In this document: piece after piece, positions 48,773-60,170 of the stretch
How the letters are laid out: each line of letters opens with the position of its first letter
Position numbering within the stretch: position 1 is the stretch's first letter
From: Nectonema munidae
Lineage: Eukaryota > Nematomorpha > Nectonematoida > Nectonematidae
Assembly: GCA_030549495.1 (NCBI GenBank)
Contig: JAUIRK010000726.1
Location: forward strand, 1-64,000
Direction of reading: 5' to 3'
Length of the DNA stretch: 64,000 bases
Program-made: the position numbers and the translations under genes
The notes under the pieces: model-generated
Seen by the model: the letters and a program-made list of their open reading frames with translations, nothing else
Database searches by the model: none
Told to the model about the DNA's origin: nothing

Positions 48773-51189
48773 CTCTAGGTCAGTGTTGTCCAAACTTTGT
48801 GCCTCGGCACACTGGTGTGCCGTAAGGATTTCATCTGTGTGCCGTATAAAAAATTTTTTTCACAAAGGAATGTAAATTTTAGTCAAAAAAATCTATTTTA
48901 GTCTTTGAATTTTAGAAAATTATTAATTTTTAAAAACTTGTCTAAAATTTGTAAAAAAAATAAACATTTGAAGAAAAAATTTAGGAAAAATTTTTATATA
49001 AAAAAACATTTTGAATATAACATTTTTGTTTTATTTTTTACATGTTTCCAGTTTATTTTGTCCAAATATCAATTTATTTCTTTCTTACTTCCTTATAACA
49101 TATATATTTTGAGACCTACTTCTTTAAATACAGGTTTTTTTGCTGTTTTTAGAAATATAAACTGGCTAAATTTTCATTTCATACTTTAAAATGATTTTTA
49201 AACTCTTTTTCAATATTTAGTGTACAAATTTTAAATTCTTTTTTTAGTTAAAAAATTTTAATGCTTAGAAATATATTTTGTAATTGAAATTCTGTTTTTA
49301 TATATTTTTTTAAAAAACTATTGTTTATAAGTTTTAATTTCTGCTTTCTAAACATATTTTCAAAATTATAAATAGATAAATGTCTATATCTTGGTTTTTA
49401 AATCTATTTTTTAATATTTCTTTTTAGAAAATAAAAATGGATAAATTTCTAAATCAAAATCGTAGTGACAAAAAAACATGAAAGAAATAAAAAAAACGTA
49501 AATATAACAATGAGTATATAAAATATGGTTTTATATCTGACAAGCAAGAATATATGCCAATTTGTTTAGTTTGCAAGGCAACTCTTGCCGAATCTATGGT
49601 TCCAAGTAAACTTGAGAGACATCTCACACAAAAACATGCACAATTAAAACATAAGCCGATAAGTTACTTTGAAGGATTGAGAGATAACATGTTCACCCAG
49701 GCTAAAAAATTGAAGACATTTATAATGATACCTGATAAAGCTCAAATGGCTAAAGAGCAACTCCAAAATCACTTTTTAGGTGACCAAACAAACATTGAAA
49801 AATTCTGGGTTCTTCAAATTGATGAAAGCACTGATATAAACAAAAAGGCACACTTGCTTGCATTTTTACGAATTGTAAAAAACAAAAAAATAACTGAAGA
49901 GTTTTTTTCTATGAAGAATTGAAACTGACAACTGGAAAAGATATTTTTCAGTTAGTGAATGAAAAAGTTGTAGCAACATAATATGCTATGGACTCATTGC
50001 GTCAGTGTTTGTACGGATGGTGCTCCTTCGATGCAAGGAAAAAATAGGGGATTTACATCTTTTGTTTTTCAACAAAATACAAATATTAAAGTCAATCATT
50101 GCATGATTCATAGAGAAGAACTAATGTCAAAATGTTTGTCAGAGAAACTCAAAAATACAATAAATGATGTTGTAAAAATTGTTAACTACATTAAGTCAAG
50201 TGCTTTGAGATCAAGAGTTTTTGAACAGTTGTGCGAATCAATGGAAGCAGATTTTAAATGTCTTTTATATCATAAAGAAGTACGTTGGCTTTCTAAAGGA
50301 AAAGTTATATCAAGGTTCATCACATTAAAAAATGAAATTATATCTTTTTTTGATTCGCAAAAAATAAAGTATGAAGTTCTGGAGCAAGAGATTTGGTTGT
50401 TGGAAGTCACTTTTTTAAGTGATATTTTTGATAAGTTAAATAAGCTCAACGTCAGCATTCAAGGGTCAAAGGATAATATTATTACAGTTTCGGGTAAATT
50501 AAAAGCATAAGAAAAACTTCAGTTGGGGATTACTAAAGCTACAAAAAATGAACTTGACTGCTTTCCTACACTCGATTCTTTAGAGAAGAAGTCAAAAATT
50601 ATTCCTGATGTTATCGAGACACTGAATAATCTTTTTAGAGTTTTCGACAAATATTTTCCAAATCTTGACATTAGTCTTTTTTTGGGTTATGTCTCCATTT
50701 GCTGAAATATCCGCAACAAATTTGACAGGGAATGAAGTGGAAAAGTATATTGATATGAAAAACGATTTAATTTTAAAAATAAATTTTTCTAAAATGGAGT
50801 TGTCTGAGTTTTGGTTAAGTATTCATGAGGCATATCCAGAACTGAGTTCAAAAACTATAAAAACATTACTACCATTTGCTTCTTCATATTTGTGTGAATT
50901 GGGATTTTCGGCTCTTACCACTAATAAATCAAAAAAACCGGAACGCTTGACTAACATGAATCAAGAACTCAGAGTTGCTCTATCAAAAAATGAACCTCGT
51001 TTAGAACTTATTTGTTCTAAACATCAGCCTCATCCATCACACAAATTTTATTTTATTTTTTACTTATTCAATAAAGTTGTTGTTTTTCTAATGTTTAAGT
51101 TATTTAATAAAAAAAAATAGTGTGCCATTAAATTTTTTGATTTACTATAGTGTGCCGTAGAAAAAAGTTTGGACAACACTGCTCTAGGT
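48773..51189 (+). mobile_element. hAT transposon with perfect 8-bp target duplication
   Basis: CTCTAGGT at 48773-48780 and 51182-51189 flanks an element of 2401 bp. Its ends are inverted: CAGTGTTGTCCAAACTTT at the left and the same, read inward, at the right (to 51181). Near each end a motif close to GTGTGCCGTA repeats, as in many Charlie-like hATs. The element carries one transposase gene, now broken. Intact ends and target duplication suggest a fairly recent insertion relative to the other hAT pieces. Confidence 0.92.
49437..51120 (+). pseudogene. hAT transposase (ZBED5/SCAND3-like), broken
   Basis: A BED finger (CLVCKATL ... RHLTQKH) is followed by IDESTDINKKAHLLAF (first Asp), CTDGAPSMQGKNRGF (second Asp), HCMIHREELMSK, EVRWLSKGKV, and a C-terminus FASSYLCELGFSALTTNKSK (Glu) ending SKHQPHPSHK. 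The order and spacing match ZBED5/SCAND3-type hAT enzymes of about 600 residues. It lies in four frames (49554-49922, 49983-50510, 50523-50705, 50665-51120), with a premature stop near 49920 and shifts near 49980 and 50690. The likely start is ATGG at 49437 just after a TTTTTAG acceptor-like site, with a further shift before the finger. All catalytic motifs are still readable. Confidence 0.88.
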
Positions 51190-51453
51190 ATTGATTTGTA
51201 AAGAATTTTTAATTCAATTATTCTTCCAAACGTGTGCTCTTAACATCTTGCAAATGATAAAATACACCAATAAGTGACACTATTATTATTTATATGGTAA
51301 CTATATATAAGCAAGTATAAAAGAGAATTCTCAAATATCAAATTATATTATAATGAAAACGCAAATCAACTTACTTAAAAAATTATATATATGATTAAAT
51401 AGCTAGTTTTAGATATTTATTGGATTTCTTGTTCAAAAAACTTGGAATGGGTC
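51190..51453. other. Host sequence between two transposons
   Basis: AT-rich, no features seen; it separates the hAT from the TTAA element. Confidence 0.5.
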
Positions 51454-51799
51454 TTAACCCTATTAGTGCTGGGGGCGTAAAACGCCCCCCCCCCTTCACT
51501 AAAAAATTAATTGTAGAAAATTGGCTGAATCATATCCCTTCAAATTTTGTGACTTTTCCTAAAATCGCTAGCTGCATCTTTTGAAAACATTTTCATGGTA
51601 GTTGAATGACCCCTTCATGTCCAAAACTGTCAATCAAAATCAAAAATTAAAATTTTTCAGCAAAATTTTGACACTATCTGTACTTAACCTTATAACTTAG
51701 GATTTATATTATATAATACTCTTAAAATTTATAATTATATACAGTTTGGAACGCATAATACTTTATATATTTAATTTTTTCAATAATCATGGCTACTTT

Positions 51800-53600
51800 T
51801 TAGAAAATGTCAATCAAAATTTTGATGATCAAAAATATATCTAATAAAATATATCTTCAAATTTTACATAAAATATATGTTTTTATACTAAATCGGTCAT
51901 GCTGTTTTCATTTCTGGACTCATTTTTTACATTTAGGATTTGAAAATACCTATAAGTATTAATCAAATTTGCGGTTTACTTGTGAAAATTGTCTCCAAAA
52001 ACATTCCTTCACATTTTACATAAAATATATGCGTTATACTAAATCGGCCATGCTGGTTTCATTTCTGGACTCATTTTTTACGTTTAGGATCTGGAAATAC
52101 CTATAAGTGTTAATCAAATTTGCGGTTTAGTTCTAAAAATTATCTCCAAAAACATTCATTCAAATTTTACAATGAAATATATGTGTTATACTAAATCGGC
52201 CATGCTAGTTTCATTTCTGGACTCATTTTTTACGTTTAGGATGTGAAAATAGCTATAAGTGTTAATCAAATTTGCGTTTTACTTCTAAAAATTGTTTCCA
52301 AAAACATTCATTCAAATTTTACAAAGAAATATATGTTTTATACCAAATCAACCATGCTGTTTTCATTTCTGAACTCATTTTTCACATTTAGAGGTTTTAA
52401 AATATCAGTCAAAATATGCGGTTTACTTCTAAAAGCTATCTCCAAAAATATTCTCTTAATTTTACATGAAATATTTGTTTTTATACCAAATCGATCATGC
52501 TGTTTTCATTTTTGAACTCATTTTTTACATTTAGAATTTGAAAATACCTATAAGTATTAATCAAATTTGCGGTTTACTTCTGAAAATTGTCTCCAAAAAT
52601 ATTCTCTTGAAATATATGTTTTTATACCAAATCAATCATGCTGTTTTCATTTCTGAACTCATTTTTTACATTTAGGATGTGAAAATATCTATAAGTATAA
52701 ATCAAATTTGCGGTTTACTTCTGAAAATTGTCTCCAAAAATATTCTCTTGAAATATATGTTTTTATACAAAATCAATCATGCTGTTTTCATTTCTGAACT
52801 CATTTTTTACATTTAGGATGTCAAAATACCTATAAGTGTTAATCAAATTTGCGGTTTACTTCTAAAAATTGTCTCCAAAAACATTCATCCAAATTTTACA
52901 ATTAAATATATGCTTTTATACCAAATCAACCATGCTAGTTTCATTTATGGACTCAATTTTTGCAGTTTGAATTTGAAAATACATATACTTATCAATTAAA
53001 TTTGCGTTTAGTTCTAAAATTTGTTTTCAAAAATATTGATTCAAATTTTACATGAAATATATGTTTTTATAGAAAATAAATCATGATGATTTCATTTCTG
53101 AACACAGTTTTCGCATTTAGAGGTTTTACTGCTAGTGTCAATCAAATTTGCGGTTTATGTCTGAAAACTATATCCCAAAATATTCTCTTTAATTTTACAT
53201 GAAATATATGTTTTTATACCAATTCGACCATGATAATTTTTATTTCTGAAATCATTTTTTGCATTTTGAGGTTTTAAATTTCTGAAAGTGTCAATCAAAT
53301 TTTCGATTTACGTCTAATGTCTACAGAAATATTTTTGAAATTTAAATAAAATATCTGTTTTTATGACAAATGGAAGATGCTGATTTAATTTTTGGACTCA
53401 GGTTTGGCATTTATGGTTTTAAAATATCTGAAAGCTTGAATCAGATTTGCGGTTTACTTTTAGATACTGTCTTCAAAAATATTTTCAAAAAAATAAAATA
53501 TCTGTTTTATACCAAATCGACTATGCTTATTTTATTTCTCTACTGGATTTTGGATAATACGGTTAAAAAATATCTCGAAGTGGCAATTGAATTAGTAATG
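51800..53600. repeat. Left subterminal tandem array, about twelve units of 145-150 bp
   Basis: Units are marked by AAATCGRCCATGCTGGTTTC-like sequence near 51891, 52041, 52193, 52345, 52488, 52629, 52771, 52923, 53075, 53220, 53364 and 53513, each followed by a TTTGCGGTTTAC-like block. Units drift towards the inner end, where they match the last units of the 3.6-5.6-kb fragment best. Confidence 0.85.
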
Positions 53601-53619
53601 TATGCCTGAAAATCAGTTC

Positions 53620-55105
53620 TGTAAAAAAATTTCAAAAAATGGCTGCATATTAGGTATATAGTAAAAATATACTTTTGTTTTTTGTATATTTTGGCTTATA
53701 ATACTTTCTACAATCATCTTGAGTATAAAATATTTATTAAAAAATATAAAACGTATTATAAAATCTTTTGAAAATTTGTATGAGAGAAGGAACCAAATTG
53801 AAAACTAATTGAAAAGAGAAATGTGATCAAAACAAATAATTAAAAAAAATATGTATCTTTACTAAATGGAAGATCTACCATGTTCTAATGAACTAGGAAG
53901 TGGTTAAATTATATACTTCAAAAAAATTTTGACTGTGAAAAAGAAGTTCCTCTTTAACAAATGAAAAATATTTAAATCTATAGCTTATCATCTAGGATTA
54001 CAGTTAACATTTAGCTAAGATGGGTAGGAAATCTGAAAATTTAGAATAGGTCAGATTTATCAAAAATGGCACAGATGCCAATATGTGAGAATTTAGCCAC
54101 TATCAAGATATTTTTAATTTAAATTGAATTTGTCCATCTTTTTCCTTTTGTGTCAAAGAGATAATTTTTTAGATGAAGAACGTTGATAACTTTTTGTAAT
54201 TGAACAATCAACATCACGAATGATTCATCAGAAAAAAACCTTTGAAATGAGATTGATTGACAAATATTCAGGCCTGAGAGGAAAAAAGTAATTTTATCCT
54301 TATAAAAAAATTTTCGAACACACATTGAAAAATATAAATTTCTAATGAAAAAAGAGCTACAAAGAAACGATCATCACAGAATGAATACCAAAATTACATA
54401 CTGTAAATTATAATATGACGTAGAGACTACGAGCCGATAACGAATTTGTAGCCAAAAAGATGGAGATCCTATCGAGTTACATAAGTTACTGTAGAATGAA
54501 ATATTTTGAGTGAATTAAACACCTAAAGTTGGTTTATTAAATAAATTAAGAAAATAATTACCAGAGAAAACTGTAAGTAGAAGTAATTTTTATGTTTATA
54601 TATTTGACATTGATTTAAAGGTTTAATCGATTTTTTGACAGGTTTTATTGATTTCATAAAAAATGAACATCACCATTAAATTCTGCATACTTGAAATGTA
54701 TAAAAAACTTTAAAAGAATTAAAATTTTAATTTTGACATGGGCTGTCATATTTAAATTATTTTGTCAGGTTTGACTAATATTTATATAAAAAAAAGGAAT
54801 ATAACCAGTAAACACAGCCTACTTGAAAATGGGTATATATGTGTAAACTGAAAATTTTTTTTTTTAATTTTTTATTTCCTGTATTACAAATCAATGAGTT
54901 TATAAAGTATTAACATGAATCTTACCTAATTTTCATATTTTTTAGAAAAAACTTCCCGCAAGCATGCATTTGAAGTTTCAACGATTCTAGTTTCAATAAA
55001 AAAATCGCTTTTTTATTTTAGGAATATTTAAAATAAGTTTTCTAATTTTTTTTTATTTTTAGATTATTCTAGTTAAAAAAATTGACTTTAAATTTTCTCT
55101 TTTAA
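53620..55105. other. Unique internal block of the TTAA element
   Basis: Shared with 4540-5605 up to about 54615 (GACTACGAGCCGATAACG near 54426). From 54620 to 54850 are two diverged units of the right-hand array (TTTTTGACAGGTTTTATTG and relatives). Nothing coding is supported; it may hold the promoter of the transposase that follows. Confidence 0.55.
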
Positions 55106-56774
55106 ATGGCCGACTTTAAATCAAGTAAAGCTGTTTTAAAAAATTCGAAAACTTGGCTGAAAAACTTATCTGTTGGCAAGGGGGTTCAATTAAGAATTCT
55201 ACCGAGAATAGAAAATTTTTCAACGTTTACAAGATTGCCAAAAGCTAAAGATGTTCTTAGACTTTTTGTTTTTTTGTTTAAAAAAGAAAATGTCAAGAAA
55301 ATTCGAATTAAAATTTTGACACACGAGTTGATAAAATTATGGCAAAAAATGAGTTTTCCTATTTTGAGTGAGCAAGCAGTGGAAGTGAGAGTGGAAAAGT
55401 TAATAAAGTTGTACGAAAAAAATAGAAAAAACCCAAAAAAAGAATTTCAAAAGGAATTGAATGATATATTTGATATTACAAAAAAAGAAGGCTCATGGCT
55501 TTGTATGGAGGATAGAATATTTTATCAAAAACAAATAGAATCTAAAGGAAAAATTGGCTACGTATCAAATAAAGTTGCGTGCTCTTCTTCAATCCATCCT
55601 TCCAAAAGACAGCGTTGTATCAGAAATGAGCAGGAATATTTGATGGAATACGAAATGTCAGACTCAACAACATCAGAATCTGACGTAAACGATGAAGATT
55701 TTTTAATAGATCAAAGTGACGGGAGGAAAAATAACTCTACTGCTCATTCCGTTAAATTAGTTACCAAATTGTCTGAAAAGCTGCTAACATTTGCAATAGT
55801 CTATCTCAAGAAGGAATTAAATTACCAACTCCTACTCAATCTGGGATATTTTGAGGTATGATTAAATATGGGCAGACACAAGTTTTGAAGTTAAGAGAGT
55901 TTCTACAGAAAGAAAATACCTTCTGTTTACACTTTGATGGTAAACGAATTTTTAATGTAAAAGAAAATGTGAATTATGTAGAAGAATATCAAGTTGTATG
56001 TTTACAAGACAAAAACTTCAAAATAAATTTGGGTGTGTTTAAATGTCAAGGCCGAGAGAGATTTAAAGGAATAAAAAAATTCTTGATGAAAATAATGTTT
56101 GGACTTCGATTAAAATGATTATATCAGACACTACCGCTGTAAATACTGGTTGTTGGAAAGGAGTTGTTTCTCAGTTACAAAAGAAAATGCAGAATATGAA
56201 ACTTTCAAAGCCTCAATACATCGGATGTCAACATCATGTTTTGGACAGAATATTAAGACATGTTTTAGACTTTAACTTCAAAAATAAAACAACTAGTCCG
56301 AATATAGATTATGATTTTGTGCAAAAAGTTAAAAGAAGTTATGAGAGCCTTAAAAAATTGAATACTGCGAAAACTAAAATGCCAAATTTGGAGAATCTTG
56401 GTTGGAGGGATGATTTTAGGTTTCTTTATGTTTTATGTTCTGCGTTTAGATTTTATAAAGAGACGGGGAAATTTCCAATGATAGAATGGAAAAGTTTACC
56501 TGTTGTTCAAAGTGCTCGATGGAACTCTAGAGCAATTTTCGTTTTGATAGCATATTTTCTTTTACCTGAAAATAGAGACGCACTAAAAAATTCAGCTTGT
56601 TTTATTGCTTATGAATGGCAGGAAGTTTGGTTTTCAGACCAAAAATACAACGATAGAGTCTATGACAAGCTTCACAAATCAATTCAAAATACAAAATGCA
56701 CTACAGCTGAGAAATGCTTCAAAAAACATTGGGTAAAAGAAAACTCGTATGTTGATATACCTCGAACGAACATT
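55106..56774 (+). pseudogene. DDE-type transposase of the TTAA element, N-terminal and central part, broken
   Basis: Three successive frames (55106-55861, 55858-56118, 56115-56774) overlap by ATGA. They carry an N-terminal region with RLPKAKDVLRLFVFLFKKEN and a helical Lys/Glu-rich stretch ending FDITKKEGSW, then FCLHFDGKRI (candidate first Asp, codon near 55936), then IISDTTAVNTGCWKG (candidate second Asp, near 56127) and GCQHHVLDRILRHVL, and last VDIPRTN where the LINE interrupts it. I remember a widespread group of invertebrate transposase-like proteins with LHWDGK, FDTTSSNTG and CRHH motifs that this matches; I cannot name its superfamily with certainty. Frame breaks make it non-functional. 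The rest of the gene is at 58992-59048. Confidence 0.75.
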
Positions 56775-58988
56775 ATTTTTTATTTATTTATTTATTTACA
56801 AATGAAAGTTTACGCATGAGAAAAGTATGACAAAAACAACTGAACCAAATTATCGAAACAGTATGAAAATAATGTAGGTAATTTTGTGAAGATCCAAAAG
56901 CCAGGAGGCCGCAGTTAGGATTCAACACAGACTTTCAAGGATAGGGTAGAAAAATGAAGCATCGAGGACACGAGTTCAAAGCATTGCTCACGGAAACAAA
57001 GTGGAATATTGTTGTAGAGTCAAATAATAAAATTAGGAAGTAGAGCAGACATAGCAGTTTCTGTCACAATAGGTATAATGGCTATAGGAAGAAATGAAAA
57101 AAATTTTCCAAATTTTTTTGAAGGTTTTCACAGATAAACTGGGGTCTTGAAAGAGAAAAGGAAATTGTTTGTGAAGTAAATTTGTTTTGTATCAGACTGA
57201 CACAGTAGAAGTTGAGAGTCGGAAAAACACAGGCAAAGGATCGTGTGCTTTTCGGGTTTCGTGCTTTATATTATCATTATATTGTAGAAATTTGCTGAAG
57301 AGTCCATGTGGTCTGTTATTGATGTTTTTATGCAAAAAGCAAGCAACGTTAAGATTGAAGAGATCATTCAGTTTGAGTAGATAGTGAATTTTGAAGACAG
57401 GTTCTGTGTGTGAGTTGTATTTGAGATTGAAAACATTTCTGAGAGCACGCTTTTGTAAAATCTCAATACGCTTTTTACCGCTTGGGTACCAGTTTATGAG
57501 GCTATACTGAATGTGTGGCAAGAACAGAGTTTTGTAAAGAAGGAGCTTGATATTCGTAGAAAAGATATGTTTTGTGCGATGAAAAACTCCAATAATTTGG
57601 CTCACTTTATTTGAAACCATATTAACATGATGGGAAAAGCTTAGCTTATTGTCAAGCACAAGCCCAAGTAGATTAAACTTATTGACTATGTTGAAACGTG
57701 CTTTGGATAGAAAGTCTTCATTTACACTGTCTTTCATGGATACAACCATTGCTTTAGATTTTACATAGTTAATTTTCAAATCATTATTCGTGCACCAAGC
57801 ATAAAATAGGTTTAGATTATATAAAAACATGTTAATATTGATACAATTATCTTTTTTAATACAGGAAAGTGGGAAATAGCCACAGAAGTCATCAGCATAG
57901 AGAACGAAGGAAAATATACTTGATACATCAAAAATATCATTTACATAGAGACTAAACAATAGGGGAGATAAAACAGAGCCCTGTGGTACACCTGATCTGA
58001 TAGGAGTGAAAGACGAAAGAGAATTATTCACCGATACACACTGTTTGCGAGCAGAAAGATATGAACAGAGGAGTGAAAGAGAGTTTTTACTGATCCTAGA
58101 CTTAGAAAGTTTTTGGATCAACAGTGAGTGGTTGACTGAATCAAAGGCCTTACTCATATCAAAAAAAAGAAGGACCATGTCTTCTTTTTTTCTAAAGAGG
58201 AAACGAGTTCTTCAATGAGGAAAGAGTGCAAAATTTCTGTTGAATAATCCTTCCTGAAACCGAATTGATGCTTATGAACAAGTTTATTTTGCAATATATG
58301 ACCTTCAAGCTGAGTGAGAATAACTCTTTCAAAAACTTTGGAAAGTGCAGGCACCAACGAAATAGGTCGGTAGTTATCTACATCTCTCCGATCTTCTTTT
58401 TTCCAGAGAGGGATTACTTTATGTGTTTTGAGAATAGAAGGGAATATGCAATGTCTAAAAGCCGAGTTGATAGCCATAGCTAAAAACTTAGAGACAGCCG
58501 AACCAATTAGCTTAATATGATAAGTCGATATGCCATATATATCACATGAATGACTGCTTTTTATTTTGTTTATTTCATTCAAAACACCTACGCTATCAAC
58601 ATTAATGAAAGAAAAAGAGCCATCATCATAGGCATAAGAAGATTCATGTGTAAAATTGTTTGGAACATTCGAGCAAGCACGAGAGAAATAAGCATTAAGT
58701 TTTTCAGTGTTTTATTGACTATTGACCAAGTCTCCTGAATTGAACTATGTTTAGTAAAAAGATTACCATAGTATGATTCTTTTAGGAGACGAACTTTGTA
58801 CTTAATTAAATTTCTCAAAGAAATATATTTGCTAGTACATCGTAATTGTAAACTTCTCTCACTGCATTTGTATATCTTCATTTTTTTAAACATAGTATCT
58901 CTTGCTTTGATGAGATTGATAACTTCAAAGGAAATCCAAGGTTTCATTCTAATTTTGTATCTGTTAATTATCTATACTTTTTGTGTTT
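56775..58988 (-). mobile_element. 5'-truncated LINE (Jockey/CR1-like) inserted in the transposase
   Basis: On the minus strand the element starts inside the linker between endonuclease and reverse transcriptase and ends with a tail of AAATAAATAAATAAAT (plus strand 56776-56800). The target reads AACATT at the left border and ATTGCTGAAAGAGC at the right, so the insertion lies between the codons for Asn and Ala of the host gene with ATT shared, a very short target duplication. The endonuclease is missing. The bases 56800-57190 are the 3' untranslated part. Confidence 0.85.
57192..58947 (-). pseudogene. LINE reverse transcriptase, 5'-truncated and frameshifted
   Basis: Three frames in order on the minus strand: 58947-58588 is the linker (MKPWISFEVINLIKARDT; KETW-like QETWSIVNKTL); 58582-58154 holds the first RT motifs (VIPLWKKEDRRDVDNYRP and ALSKVFERVI, HQFGFRKDYST); 58178-57192 has motif A (FFDMSKAFDSVNH), motif B (RSGVPQGSVLSPLL), motif C (FVLYADD, codons near 57899-57888), then thumb and C-terminal region ending at the stop at 57192. 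The shift between the last two frames lies in an A/T run near 58165. The catalytic Asp residues are kept. Style and order fit the Jockey/CR1 group of non-LTR elements. Confidence 0.9.
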
Positions 58989-58991
58989 ATT

Positions 58992-59048
58992 GCTGAAAGA
59001 GCAATTAAAACCATGCAAGAATTGAAAAAAAGCTGTAAAAATGAATAA
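58992..59048 (+). pseudogene. C-terminal end of the interrupted DDE-type transposase
   Basis: The frame reads AERAIKTMQELKKSCKNE and stops at 59046-59048. It continues VDIPRTN from the other side of the LINE, and relatives I remember end in a VERxVK or AERxVK motif, so the Glu (codon near 58995) may be the third catalytic residue. Confidence 0.65.
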
Positions 59049-59380
59049 TATTTAAATATAAAATTTATTGCAAAGAATAATTTTTAATAAAACTCTTTTT
59101 TTTTAAAAAAAAAAGATTTTAGATTTTTTTGAAAAACAACTTGGTGAATTTTTTAAATTCTGTTCTTGCGGGAACTTATTTTTAGAAAACGCTAAAATAA
59201 GCCTTAATTTGTTTTTATTTTTACAAAACTCATCCAAATTTATTGCAGGACAATTTAGAAAAAAAAAATCATATCCCTAGTAAAATGCCATACATGGTAA
59301 ACTTCATAACCTCCCTATACTTTCTATTAAACGTAATTCTCTAATTCAAAAAACCGTGCCTGATCCTTTCTTTTTGGGAT
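59049..59380. other. 3' untranslated part of the TTAA element
   Basis: AT-rich with A and T runs; no gene. AATAAA-like signals are frequent and cannot be assigned. Confidence 0.4.
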
Positions 59381-60050
59381 AAATTAATTTTTTGACAGTT
59401 TTGATTGATTTTTATAAAAAAAATGAATATCACCACTGAATTACGCATGTTTAAAAATGGGTATATATGTGTAAAAAACTTTATATTATTACTTAGATAA
59501 AAAGTTTCTTTTTAAGATGAGCTGTCATATATAAATCAATGCTTTGATAACTTTAATTGATTTTTATAAAAAAAAAATGAATATCATCGCTTGAAAATGG
59601 GTGTATATGTGTAAAAAACATTATATAATTATTTAGATAAAAAGTTTCTTTTTTGAGATGAGCTGTCATATGTAAATCACTTTTTTGACAGGTTTGAATG
59701 ATTTTCATAAAAAATGAATATCACCACTGAATTAAGCATATTTAAAAATGGGTATACATGTGTAAAAAACTTTATATACTTATTTAGATAAAAAGTTCCT
59801 TTTTGAGATGAGCTGTCACATTTAGATCAATTTTTTGACAGGTTTGATTGATTTTCATAAAAAATGAATATCACCACTGAATTCAGCATATTTGAAAATG
59901 GGTATACATGTGTAAAAAACTTTATATACTTATCTAGATAAAAAGTTCCCTTTTGAGATGAGCTGTCAAATATAAATCATTTTTTTGACAGGTTTGATTG
60001 ATTTTGATAAAAAATGGACATCACCACTGAATTCAGCATAGTTGAAATAT
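59381..60050. repeat. Right subterminal tandem array, about five units
   Basis: Units are marked by TTTGACAGGTTTGATTGATT followed by ATGAATATCACCACTGAATT and AAAATGGGTATACATGTGTA, starting near 59394, 59552, 59689, 59838 and 59988. A string of G follows at 60103-60112. The unit differs from that of the left array. Confidence 0.85.
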
Positions 60051-60170
60051 GTATGTAACATCAAAAATATTTATAAAAACTTATTAATATCTGAGAAAAA
60101 TAGGGGGGGGGGGCACTTTACGCCCCCAGCACTTTAGCGGACAAATTTTGCCCAGCACTAATAGGGTTAA

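Larger units (their letters stand above)
51454..60170 (+). mobile_element. 8.7-kb TTAA-flanked DNA transposon with subterminal arrays
   Basis: TTAA at 51454-51457 and 60167-60170 flanks inverted ends CCCTATTAGTGCTGGG (16 of 16 match). A second inverted motif, GTGCTGGGGGCGTAAA next to a C- or G-run, follows near each end. Inside, from the left: about twelve units of a 145-150-bp repeat (51.8-53.6 kb), a unique block, a DDE-type transposase relic (55.1-56.8 kb and 59.0 kb) cut by a LINE, and about five units of another repeat (59.4-60.05 kb). TTAA targets are known for piggyBac, Kolobok and Sola3; the transposase does not read as typical piggyBac. Without the LINE the element is about 6.5 kb. 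A fragment of a relative lies at 3590-5605. Confidence 0.9.

Noticed and set aside
51458-60166. Calling the TTAA element piggyBac outright
   Set aside because: Target site and CCC ends fit, but the transposase motifs do not; other TTAA-using superfamilies remain possible.
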